A stretch of 10,122 nt of DNA from an uncultured Ruaniaceae bacterium (lineage in GTDB: Bacteria; Actinomycetota; Actinomycetes; Actinomycetales; Beutenbergiaceae), in assembly GCA_938004115.1 (NCBI GenBank), contig CALKWS010000015.1, forward strand, positions 1-10,122, given 5' to 3'. Made by a program: the position numbers and the translations under genes. How positions within the stretch are numbered: position 1 is the stretch's first letter; each line of letters begins with the position of its first letter. The notes below the pieces were generated by a model. The model searched no databases. It was given only the letters and a program-made list of their open reading frames with translations, and was not told where the DNA came from. This document shows positions 1 through 6,044 of this stretch, piece by piece.

Positions 1-2083
1 TCGCCGGGCCGGCGGTGTCCTTGAACGGGTCACCCACGGTGTCACCGATCACCACGGCCTCATGGGCCGGTGACCCCTTTCCGCCGTGCGCGCCGTCCTC
101 CACGATCTTCTTCGCGTTGTCCCAGGCGCCACCGGAGTTGGCCAGGAACACCGCCATCAGCACGCCGGCGGCGATCGCACCGCCGAGGAACCCGGCGAGC
201 GGACCCACACCGAGGCCGAAGCCCACCGCGATCGGGCCGAACGCCGCCAGCAGTCCGGGGGTGATGAGTTCACGCAGGGAGTCGCGGGTGCAGATGTCCA
301 CGACCTTGCCGTACTCCGGCCGGGTCTGCCCGGTCATGATCCCGGGCAGCTCCTTGAACTGGCGGCGCACCTCGTACACGATCGCCCCGGCGGCGCGGGT
401 GACGGCGTCGATGGCCAGCCCGGAGAACAGGAACACGGTGCCGGCGCCCAGGATCACCCCGACCAGGGTGATGGGGGAGATGATCTCGTAGGAGATCATC
501 GAGGCGACGATGTCGTGCATCGCGCCGATGTCCACGCCCAGGTCGCGCATGGCCACGCTGACCGAGTCGGCGTAGGAGCCGAACAGGGCGGTGGCGGCCA
601 GGACCGCGGTGGTGATCGCGATGCCCTTGGTGATGGCCTTGGTGGTGTTACCGGCGGCGTCCAGGTCGGTGAGGATCTGCGCGCCGGCCTCGTCCACGTC
701 ACCGGACATCTCCGCGATGCCCTGGGCGTTGTCGGAGACCGGGCCGAAGGTGTCCATCGCCACGATCACCCCGACGGTGGTGAGCAGACCACAGCCGGCC
801 AGGGCGATCAGGAACAGCGACAGCCACACCGACCCGCCGGCGAGCAGGAACAACCCGCACAGCGCCGCGGCGATGATGCCGGCGGTGTACACCGCCGACT
901 CGAACCCGACCCCGATGCCGGAGAGCACCACGGTGGCGGCGCCGGTGCGGGAGGTCTCGGCCACGTGCCTGGTGGGCTTGGAGGTGGTGTTGGTGAAGTA
1001 GCCGGTGACCCACAGGATCACCCCGGCCAGCACCACGCCGATGACCACGGCGAGTGCGGACACCAGGCGCGGGTCGCCGGGGTGGGCGGTGAGGTCCACC
1101 GAGCCCGCGGTCAGGCCGGCGAAGGTGGAGGGCAGGTAGATGAACGCGGCCACCCCGCCCAGGATCGCCCCGATCACCGCGGACTGGTAGAAGCCGCGGT
1201 TGATCGCCTTCAGGCTGGACTCCATCCCGCGCACCCGGGTGATGAACACGCCCAGCACCGCGACCAGGGCGCCGATGGCGGTGATGATCAGCGGGAAGAT
1301 CAGGCCCTGTTCGCCCATGGTGGCCCGGCCCAGGATGAGCGCGGCCACCAGCATCACCGCGTAGGACTCGAACAGGTCCGCGGCCATCCCGGCGCAGTCG
1401 CCGACGTTGTCCCCGACGTTGTCGGCGATGGTGGCGGCGTTGCGGGGGTCGTCCTCGGGGATGTTCTGCTCCACCTTGCCGACCAGGTCCGCGCCCACGT
1501 CGGCGGCCTTGGTGAAGATCCCGCCGCCGACCCGCATGAACATCGCGAGCAGGGCCGCGCCGAAGCCGAACCCTTCCAGCACCAACGGCGCGTCGCTGTG
1601 GAAGATCAGCACCACCACGCCGGCGCCCAGCAGGCCCAGGCCCACCACGCTCATGCCCACCACACCACCGGTGCGGAAGCCGATCCGGGCACCTTCGGCG
1701 TTGCCGTCCGGGCGGGTGGCGGCTGCGGCCACGCGCAGGTTCGCGCGGGTGGCCAGCCACATCCCCAGGTACCCGATCGCCGCGGAGAACCCGGCGCCGA
1801 ACAGGAAGGCGACGGCGCGGCCCACCTTGACGGCCATGTCACCGGGTAGCAGGAACAGCAGGGCGAAGACGATGACGGCGAACAGGCCCAACGTCTTGAA
1901 CTGCCGGTTCAGGTAGGCCCGGGCGCCCTCCTGGATCGCCTGTGCGATCGACTGCATGGCTGGGGTGCCTTCATCGGCGGCCAGGACCTGGCCGCGTAGG
2001 ACCGCGGCGATCGCCAGTGCGGCGAGTGCGATCAGCACGATCACCGACACGATCACGAAGCTCGTGGTATCGAGCGTGGACAT
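1..2083 (-). CDS. hppA: Membrane-bound proton-pumping pyrophosphatase, K+-independent type (3' end outside window)
   Basis: Hydrolyses cytoplasmic pyrophosphate and uses the energy to pump H+ out across the cell membrane. The 694 visible residues show the family signatures: DVGADLVGKVE near residues 195-205, followed by an IPEDDPRN segment and the acidic NVGDNVGD and DLFESY motifs to about 241. GDTVGDPFKDTAGPA is at the extreme visible C-terminus, so roughly the last transmembrane segments are missing. Many hydrophobic helices run throughout. GNTTKAITKG places Lys at about residue 482; Lys here is known to mark the K+-independent subclass, while Ala marks K+-dependent pumps. The start is the ATG at 2083 because AGAGGAG lies 5 nt upstream; an ATG 4 nt earlier is out of frame. 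The reading frame stays open to position 1. It lies about 190 bp after the helicase stop, so it probably has its own promoter. H+ rather than Na+ specificity is inferred from subclass. Confidence 0.96.
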   Translation of the reverse strand, partial: MSTLDTTSFVIVSVIVLIALAALAIAAVLRGQVLAADEGTPAMQSIAQAIQEGARAYLNRQFKTLGLFAVIVFALLFLLPGDMAVKVGRAVAFLFGAGFSAAIGYLGMWLATRANLRVAAAATRPDGNAEGARIGFRTGGVVGMSVVGLGLLGAGVVVLIFHSDAPLVLEGFGFGAALLAMFMRVGGGIFTKAADVGADLVGKVEQNIPEDDPRNAATIADNVGDNVGDCAGMAADLFESYAVMLVAALILGRATMGEQGLIFPLIITAIGALVAVLGVFITRVRGMESSLKAINRGFYQSAVIGAILGGVAAFIYLPSTFAGLTAGSVDLTAHPGDPRLVSALAVVIGVVLAGVILWVTGYFTNTTSKPTRHVAETSRTGAATVVLSGIGVGFESAVYTAGIIAAALCGLFLLAGGSVWLSLFLIALAGCGLLTTVGVIVAMDTFGPVSDNAQGIAEMSGDVDEAGAQILTDLDAAGNTTKAITKGIAITTAVLAATALFGSYADSVSVAMRDLGVDIGAMHDIVASMISYEIISPITLVGVILGAGTVFLFSGLAIDAVTRAAGAIVYEVRRQFKELPGIMTGQTRPEYGKVVDICTRDSLRELITPGLLAAFGPIAVGFGLGVGPLAGFLGGAIAAGVLMAVFLANSGGAWDNAKKIVEDGAHGGKGSPAHEAVVIGDTVGDPFKDTAGPA

Positions 2084-2087
2084 GCAT

Positions 2088-2095
2088 TCTCCTCT
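2088..2095 (-). promoter_or_regulatory. Ribosome binding site of hppA
   Basis: On the minus strand AGAGGAGA is followed a few bases later by the ATG at 2083. It selects this start over the overlapping out-of-frame ATG at 2087-2085. Confidence 0.75.
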
Positions 2096-2144
2096 ATGAG
2101 AGCGGTGGTAGTAGCCGGCGGCGGGGCCGGGGCGGATCGCGCCG

Positions 2145-2150
2145 AGTCTA
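2145..2150 (-). promoter_or_regulatory. hppA: Possible -10 element for hppA
   Basis: TAGACT on the minus strand fits the actinobacterial TANNNT -10 pattern and would give a leader of roughly 50-55 nt. No convincing -35 box sits 16-18 bp upstream; the nearest candidate, TGTCAT, is 20 bp away. This is a weak call, based mainly on the relatively AT-rich patch in an otherwise GC-rich gap. Confidence 0.2.
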
Positions 2151-2194
2151 TCTTCTGTCACCGGCCGGCGATGACACTCCGGACGGCGGCGTCC

Positions 2195-2211
2195 GGCCCG
2201 CTCGGCGGGCC
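2195..2211 (-). terminator. Hairpin after the helicase gene, possible terminator
   Basis: A perfect 7-bp stem (GGCCCGC/GCGGGCC) closes a 3-base loop about 60 bp beyond the helicase stop codon. No U-rich tract follows on the minus strand, so intrinsic termination is uncertain. It lies inside the first copy of a 24-bp tandem duplication; the second copy has lost the left arm. Confidence 0.3.
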
Positions 2212-2289
2212 CGGCGTCAGTTCGCTCGGCGGGCCCCGGCGTCAGCCCAACCCAGGAGCGTTCAGCGCCAGCCTCAGGAGCGTTCGGCG
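2199..2289. repeat. Two small tandem duplications between helicase and hppA
   Basis: A unit close to CGCTCGGCGGGCCCGGCGTC occurs at 2199-2220 and again at 2223-2245, with one extra C. A second unit, CAGGAGCGTTCNGCG, occurs at 2253-2267 and 2275-2289. The latter copy contains the last codons and stop of the helicase gene (Glu-Arg-Ser-stop on the minus strand), so the gene's tail is duplicated just downstream of itself. Confidence 0.7.
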
Positions 2290-4625
2290 TCCAGCAGCAG
2301 ACCGAGCACGGCCAGCGCACCCCCCTTGTCCAGCGGGGAGTTGTTGTTGCCGCACTTGGGGGACTGCACGCACGAGGGGCACCCGGTGGCGCACGGGCAC
2401 TGGGCGATCGCGTCCCGGGTGGCGCGGATCCAGGTGGGCGCTGCCTCGAACCCGCGTTGGGCGAACCCGGCGCCCCCGGGCAACCCGTCGTAGACGAACA
2501 CGGTGGGGGCGAACGTGTCGGCGTGCAGCGGCGCCGACAACCCGCCGATGTCCCAGCGGTCGCAGGTGGCGATCAGGCCGAGCAGCCCGATCGCGGCGTG
2601 TTCGGCGGCGTGCAACGCACCGGCCAGGTCCCCGGGGCCGATGCCGGCGTCGGTGAGCACCTGTTCGGGCACCGACCACCAGCACCCGGTGGTGGCCAGG
2701 GTGCGTTCGGGCAGGTCCAGTGGGTAGGAGCCGATGATCTCCATCCCGGGAAGGCGGCGCCGGTCGTACCCGGTGACCTGGGAGACCACCTCCAGGTCAC
2801 CGTAGGCCCAGGTCACCGGCCCCCAACTGCGCTGGTCACGGGTGGTGATCACCCGCACCTGTTTCGCGGTGCGGGCGCGGGTGCGGTACGGCACCTGGGC
2901 GGCCTCGACCAGGGCGACGTCGTCGGCGTAGGCCTCCACCCGGTAGGTGGCACCCTGGTGGATGTAGATCGCCCCGGTGTGCACGCTGGCGTCGGCGCGG
3001 GTCTCATCGACGGTGCCCAGCACCCGTCCGGTGGCCGCCTCCACCACCTGCACCTGGGTCGAGCCCCCGCCGCGCAGATCGGTCAGGTCGGTGGGGCGCT
3101 CGGGGCGCGCGTAGTTCCAGAACCAACCCCGGGCCCGACGGCGCAGCAGTCCCCGGGCGGTCAGCGCGTCCAGCACGGTGGTGTCCGGCAGGGAGAACCG
3201 GTGCAGGTCCGCCTCGGTCAACGGTGCCTCGGCGGCGGCCGCGCACAGGTGGGGGCCGAGCACGTAGGGGTTGGCCGGGTCGAAGGTGGTCACCTCCACC
3301 TCGGCGTCGAACACCGCCTCCGGATGGTGCACCAGGTAGGTGTCCAGCGGGTTGTTGCTGGCCACCAGCACGGCCAACCCGTCCGCGCCGGCGCGCCCGG
3401 CGCGACCCACCTGCTGCCACATCGACACCCGGGTGCCAGGCCAGCCGGCGATGAGCACCGCGTCCAGCCCGGCGATGTCCACGCCCAGTTCCAGGGCGTT
3501 GGTGCTGGCCAGCCCGAGCAGGTCACCGGTGCGCAGCCGGTGCTCCAGCACCCGGCGCTCCTCCGGCAGGTACCCGCCCCGGTAGGCGGCCACCGCGGCC
3601 GGGCCGGGGCCGGCGGCGTCGGCCGCCAGCGCCTTCCGGGTGTGGTCGGCCACCACCTCGGTGCCCAGGCGGGAGCCGACGAACGCCAGGGTGCGGTGCC
3701 CGGCGCGGATCAGGTCGGTGAGGAGTTCGGACACCTCCGCCAGCGCGGACCGGCGGGGGCCTTCGTCGTCGTCGGTGTCCTTGTCCGCGCTCCACGGGGT
3801 CTCGGCCGGGGCAGGCTGCCACAGCGCGATCGTCCGCTGCCCCGCGGGGGCGCCGTCGTCGACCACGGCGTGGATCTGTCCGGGTGGCACCCCGAGCATC
3901 CGTTCGGCGGTGGCGGCCGGGTCCCCGGTGGTGGCGGAGGTCATGATCACCTGCGGAGTGGCGCCGTAGTGCTCGGCGATCCGCAGCAGCCGACGCAGTA
4001 CCAGGGACACGTGCGCGCCGAACACCCCGCGGTAGGCGTGGCACTCGTCGACCACCACGTAGCGCAGTCCGCGCAGCAGCCGGTCCCAGCGGCGGTGCGC
4101 CCCGAGCATCGCATAGTGCACGAAGTCGGGGTTGGTGAGCACGATGTCGGCGTGTTCCCGGGCCCAGTCCCGTTCCGGCAGCGGGGTGTCGCCGTCGCAA
4201 GTGGAGGCCCGCACGTCCCGGATCGCCCCGTCGGAGAGCAGCCCTTCCAGGGCGTGCAGCTGGTCGGCCGCCAACGCCTTGGTGGGGCTCAGGTACAGCG
4301 CCGAGGGCCGACGGCGCAGGCTGGAGATCCGCGTGCCGGTCACCGGGGCGCGGATCGCCGACAGCGCCGGGAGCCAGGCGGCCAGGGACTTGCCCGACCC
4401 GGTGGCGGTGGCGAGGACGACGTGCCGGCCGGCCCAGGCGGCCTCGGCGGCTTCCACCTGGTGGGTCCACGGCCGGTCGATGCCGCGCCGACGGTAGGCG
4501 GCCACGACCTCCGGGTCGGCCCAGTGCGGCCAGGTGCCGTACCGCGGGGCCTTGGCCGGGATCCGGTGCAGATGCACCAGCCGGTCCGTCCGCCCGTGGA
4601 GCACCACCTCCGCTGCCGCTGTCAC
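2274..4625 (-). CDS. DECH-box superfamily II helicase with C-terminal DUF1998 (SftH/MrfA-like)
   Basis: Predicted ATP-dependent 3'-5' DNA translocase/helicase of 783 residues. Visible motifs in order: Walker A ATATGSGKS (72-80), PTKALA (114-119), TNPDFVH (164-170), motif II DECH (193-196), SAT (230-232), motif V STNALELGVDI (374-384) and motif VI QQVGRAGRAG (404-413). The C-terminal third fits DUF1998. It ends in a cysteine cluster at Cys743, 745, 749, 752 and 758 (CPCATGCPSC then CG), a probable metal site. Known relatives are mycobacterial SftH and Bacillus MrfA, the latter acting in repair of mitomycin damage. A gene of this type recurs next to actinobacterial Tad loci. The GTG start at 4625 is the first possible one, since TGA lies in frame shortly upstream. 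It lacks a well-spaced ribosome site, and GTG codons 7 or 8 are alternatives. Confidence 0.93.
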   Translation of the reverse strand: MTAAAEVVLHGRTDRLVHLHRIPAKAPRYGTWPHWADPEVVAAYRRRGIDRPWTHQVEAAEAAWAGRHVVLATATGSGKSLAAWLPALSAIRAPVTGTRISSLRRRPSALYLSPTKALAADQLHALEGLLSDGAIRDVRASTCDGDTPLPERDWAREHADIVLTNPDFVHYAMLGAHRRWDRLLRGLRYVVVDECHAYRGVFGAHVSLVLRRLLRIAEHYGATPQVIMTSATTGDPAATAERMLGVPPGQIHAVVDDGAPAGQRTIALWQPAPAETPWSADKDTDDDEGPRRSALAEVSELLTDLIRAGHRTLAFVGSRLGTEVVADHTRKALAADAAGPGPAAVAAYRGGYLPEERRVLEHRLRTGDLLGLASTNALELGVDIAGLDAVLIAGWPGTRVSMWQQVGRAGRAGADGLAVLVASNNPLDTYLVHHPEAVFDAEVEVTTFDPANPYVLGPHLCAAAAEAPLTEADLHRFSLPDTTVLDALTARGLLRRRARGWFWNYARPERPTDLTDLRGGGSTQVQVVEAATGRVLGTVDETRADASVHTGAIYIHQGATYRVEAYADDVALVEAAQVPYRTRARTAKQVRVITTRDQRSWGPVTWAYGDLEVVSQVTGYDRRRLPGMEIIGSYPLDLPERTLATTGCWWSVPEQVLTDAGIGPGDLAGALHAAEHAAIGLLGLIATCDRWDIGGLSAPLHADTFAPTVFVYDGLPGGAGFAQRGFEAAPTWIRATRDAIAQCPCATGCPSCVQSPKCGNNNSPLDKGGALAVLGLLLDAERS

Positions 4626-4773
4626 CCGATGATTGTCTCAACTCCACCAGGGGCCCGAGGATGATCACCGTCACGCTGCGGCGCAAGACCAGCAGCATCC
4701 CCCGGCCCTGACCTCACGTGGCCGGGGGACGGGTCGCGAAGCCGCTCCTCCGGCCGGGCGACCGTGCTGCTGC
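4626..4773. other. Gap between pilin-like genes and helicase
   Basis: This 148-bp non-coding stretch holds the 4698-4729 hairpin and, to its left, the presumed promoter region of the helicase. I see no clear -35/-10 pair on the minus strand. GGAG occurs about 16 nt before the GTG start, too far for a normal ribosome site. Confidence 0.5.
4698..4729 (-). terminator. GC-rich hairpin ending the Tad unit
   Basis: A perfect 10-bp inverted repeat (TCCCCCGGCC at 4698-4707 and GGCCGGGGGA at 4720-4729) encloses a 12-nt loop. It lies about 45 bp beyond the stop of the last pilin-like gene and before the helicase. Only scattered T residues follow it on the minus strand, so it may be a weak terminator or an RNA-stabilising stem. 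Confidence 0.5.
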
Positions 4774-5190
4774 TCAGTGCCAGCCCACCGGTCCGGCGCG
4801 CGCTCCGGCGCGGGCGGAGGTGGCCCAGCCCGGGAGCGGCTCGACCGGCACCAGGACGTCCACGCGCACCATCACCCCGTCGATCTCACACCCCGCCAAC
4901 TGCGCCCCGTGCTCGGTGACCACCTGCTGGGCCACCGCGCAGCCGGGTCCGCCGGTGTGGGCCACCTCCCGGGCGGCGGCGAGCGCCGCCAGGTCCGCCA
5001 CCCCCTGGGCGCGGGCGTGGGCCTGGGTCGCCCGCGCCAGACCACCCAACGCGAGCGCCAGGAGCAGCGCGGCTACCACGACACCGGCGAACAGCACCGT
5101 CACCGAGCCGCGCTCGGTCCCGCCCGGACCCGTGCGGACACCCGGGCAGCGGCGCCCGGGTCGGGACGGAGGGGAACGGTCAGGGCTCAT
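4774..5190 (-). CDS. Rv3654c/TadG-like small membrane or exported protein
   Basis: This 138-residue protein of the helicase/secretion neighbourhood is probably a minor pilin-like or secreted component; the molecular role is unknown. A basic, Pro/Arg-rich N-terminus leads into RGSVTVLFAG and a hydrophobic segment at about 29-52. An alanine-rich stretch (QAHARAQGVADLAALAAA) typical of TadE/TadG proteins follows, then a short extracellular part with Cys84 and Cys101, which could form a disulfide. A Gly28/Ser29 junction resembles a prepilin cleavage site, but the usual Glu at +5 is Leu. The ATG lies inside the 3' end of the TadE-like gene, an 11-bp overlap, with no ribosome site, so translation is probably coupled. 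The M. tuberculosis counterpart has been reported as secreted and acting on host cells; nothing here shows that role. Confidence 0.82.
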   Translation of the reverse strand: MSPDRSPPSRPGRRCPGVRTGPGGTERGSVTVLFAGVVVAALLLALALGGLARATQAHARAQGVADLAALAAAREVAHTGGPGCAVAQQVVTEHGAQLAGCEIDGVMVRVDVLVPVEPLPGWATSARAGARAGPVGWH

Positions 5191-5545
5191 CGCTGGTGCT
5201 GGGTTCGACCACGGCGGAGAACTCGGCGCTGATGTGCCACGTTCCCCACCACTGGCTGAGCAGAGGTCTGGATACCCCGACGCGCACCTGCGTGCCGGAG
5301 GGCTCGATCTGCACCTGTGCGTCGCTCCCGGCGCGGTCGGCCACGATCTGGTGGATCTGTGCGGTGCTGTGCCCCAGGGCCGCGGCGCGGGCGCCGGCGC
5401 GGGCGGCGTCCGTGCAGCGCAGTTGCGTCACGGACGCCGCCCCCAGGGTCACCACCAGCAACAGCACCAGCACCACCGCGGGCAGACACAGCGCCAGTTC
5501 GGCCGTGACCGATCCGCGCTGCCGCTGGTGCCGTGGGTGGGCCAT
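5180..5545 (-). CDS. TadE-like pseudopilin (Rv3655c family)
   Basis: A 121-residue minor pilin-like protein expected to be inserted in the membrane, trimmed by a prepilin peptidase and used with the Tad export machine. The short basic leader ends at Gly11. The next residues, SVTAE, put Glu at +5, as required for Flp-type processing and assembly. A hydrophobic helix runs from about 19 to 40, followed by the TadE-type segment CTDAARAGARAAALG and a soluble C-terminal domain with three Trp residues (99, 100, 103). The ATG follows the pilin stop by 2 bp and has only a weak ribosome site. Its own 3' end overlaps the next gene by 11 bp. These features indicate one transcript from pilin to the Rv3654c-like gene. 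Confidence 0.88.
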   Translation of the reverse strand: MAHPRHQRQRGSVTAELALCLPAVVLVLLLVVTLGAASVTQLRCTDAARAGARAAALGHSTAQIHQIVADRAGSDAQVQIEPSGTQVRVGVSRPLLSQWWGTWHISAEFSAVVEPSTSDEP

Positions 5546-5547
5546 GG

Positions 5548-5757
5548 TCAGCCCGAGACCGACAGCGCCTGTTGGATGATGCTGGTCAGGAACCCGCGCA
5601 CCTCATCGGACCGCAGGATCAGCAGCAACACCCCGGCGAACGCGGCCGCCGCCAGGGTGGCGATCGCGTACTCGGCCGTGGCCATTCCGGCATCCGCAGT
5701 GCGGCGCACTGCCAGCCAGCGGCGCCGGAGTTCTGCTCCAGCGCGTGAGACCTTCAT
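5548..5757 (-). CDS. DUF4244 Flp-type pilin
   Basis: A 69-residue probable major structural pilin of the Tad/Flp system (Rv3656c type). The leader is strongly basic (RRRWLAVRR) and ends at Gly24. The following MATAEY gives the exact Flp signature G|XXXXEY, with Glu at +5 and Tyr at +6. Cleavage would leave a 45-residue mature protein, almost all hydrophobic helix (about 31-48) plus a short polar tail. The ATG at 5757 is chosen because AAGGGAGG stands 5 nt upstream, one of the best ribosome sites in the window, in keeping with high expression. It is separated from tadC by 287 bp of repeat-rich DNA, so it may have its own promoter or processed transcript. The pilin role is inferred from motif and position. 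Confidence 0.9.
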   Translation of the reverse strand: MKVSRAGAELRRRWLAVRRTADAGMATAEYAIATLAAAAFAGVLLLILRSDEVRGFLTSIIQQALSVSG

Positions 5758-5952
5758 GGTGTCCTCCCTTCCGCATCCACACCCTCGGTGGACGCGACCT
5801 GTTCACTGTGCGGCGTCGCGCAGCGTTGCCGCCGCCGGCGGGGCAGAGGGTGTGGACGGGGCCGCGGGTCAGGTCCCCGGTGTGGACGGCGCCGCGGACG
5901 GGACCGACGGCGGGGCCGCCCGGGTGCCCGGGAGCCTCAGGGCCAATGCTCC
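5758..5952. promoter_or_regulatory. Repeat-rich leader of the pilin gene
   Basis: Non-coding DNA just upstream of the pilin. It contains a perfect 11-bp inverted repeat, TCCACACCCTC (5776-5786) and GAGGGTGTGGA (5846-5856). It also holds a 19-bp direct repeat, GGTGTGGACGGSGCCGCGG, at 5849-5867 and 5879-5897 with a 30-bp period and one mismatch. The repeats contain three TGTGGA(C/T) motifs, also found upstream of ssd. I see no convincing -35/-10 pair; the regulatory role is inferred from position and symmetry. Confidence 0.4.
5763..5770 (-). promoter_or_regulatory. Strong ribosome binding site of the pilin gene
   Basis: AAGGGAGG on the minus strand lies 5 nt before the ATG at 5757. It is much stronger than the sites of the neighbouring coupled genes. 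Confidence 0.75.
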
Positions 5953-5974
5953 GGCCACAGGGACTCGGCGACCC

Positions 5975-5997
5975 AGTGACTCAGAGACTGAGTGACT
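5975..5997. repeat. Imperfect inverted repeat in the 8-bp array
   Basis: AGTGACTCAG and CTGAGTGACT flank a 3-nt AGA loop and pair at 9 of 10 positions. It is a second potential hairpin in the tadC-pilin gap. Confidence 0.5.
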
Positions 5998-6019
5998 CAG
6001 GGCCACAGTTACTCAGCGA

Positions 6020-6040
6020 CTCAGTGACTCGGTCACTGAG
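6020..6040 (-). terminator. Perfect hairpin just after the tadC stop
   Basis: CTCAGTGAC and GTCACTGAG form a perfect 9-bp stem with a 3-nt loop, starting 5 bp beyond the TGA of tadC. There is no U tract, so it could be an attenuator, an RNA-processing or 3'-end-stabilising stem, or only a by-product of the surrounding 8-bp repeats. Confidence 0.4.
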
Positions 6041-6044
6041 GGAC

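Noticed and set aside
86..1849. A 587-codon open frame on the plus strand.
   Set aside because: It is antisense to hppA and made of His/Gly/Asp-rich low-complexity sequence; a mirror frame of a high-GC gene.
2457..4664. A 735-codon open frame on the plus strand.
   Set aside because: It is antisense to the helicase, whose motifs are unambiguous. The translation is Gly/His/Gln/Arg-rich low-complexity text without domains, as expected opposite GC-rich genes.
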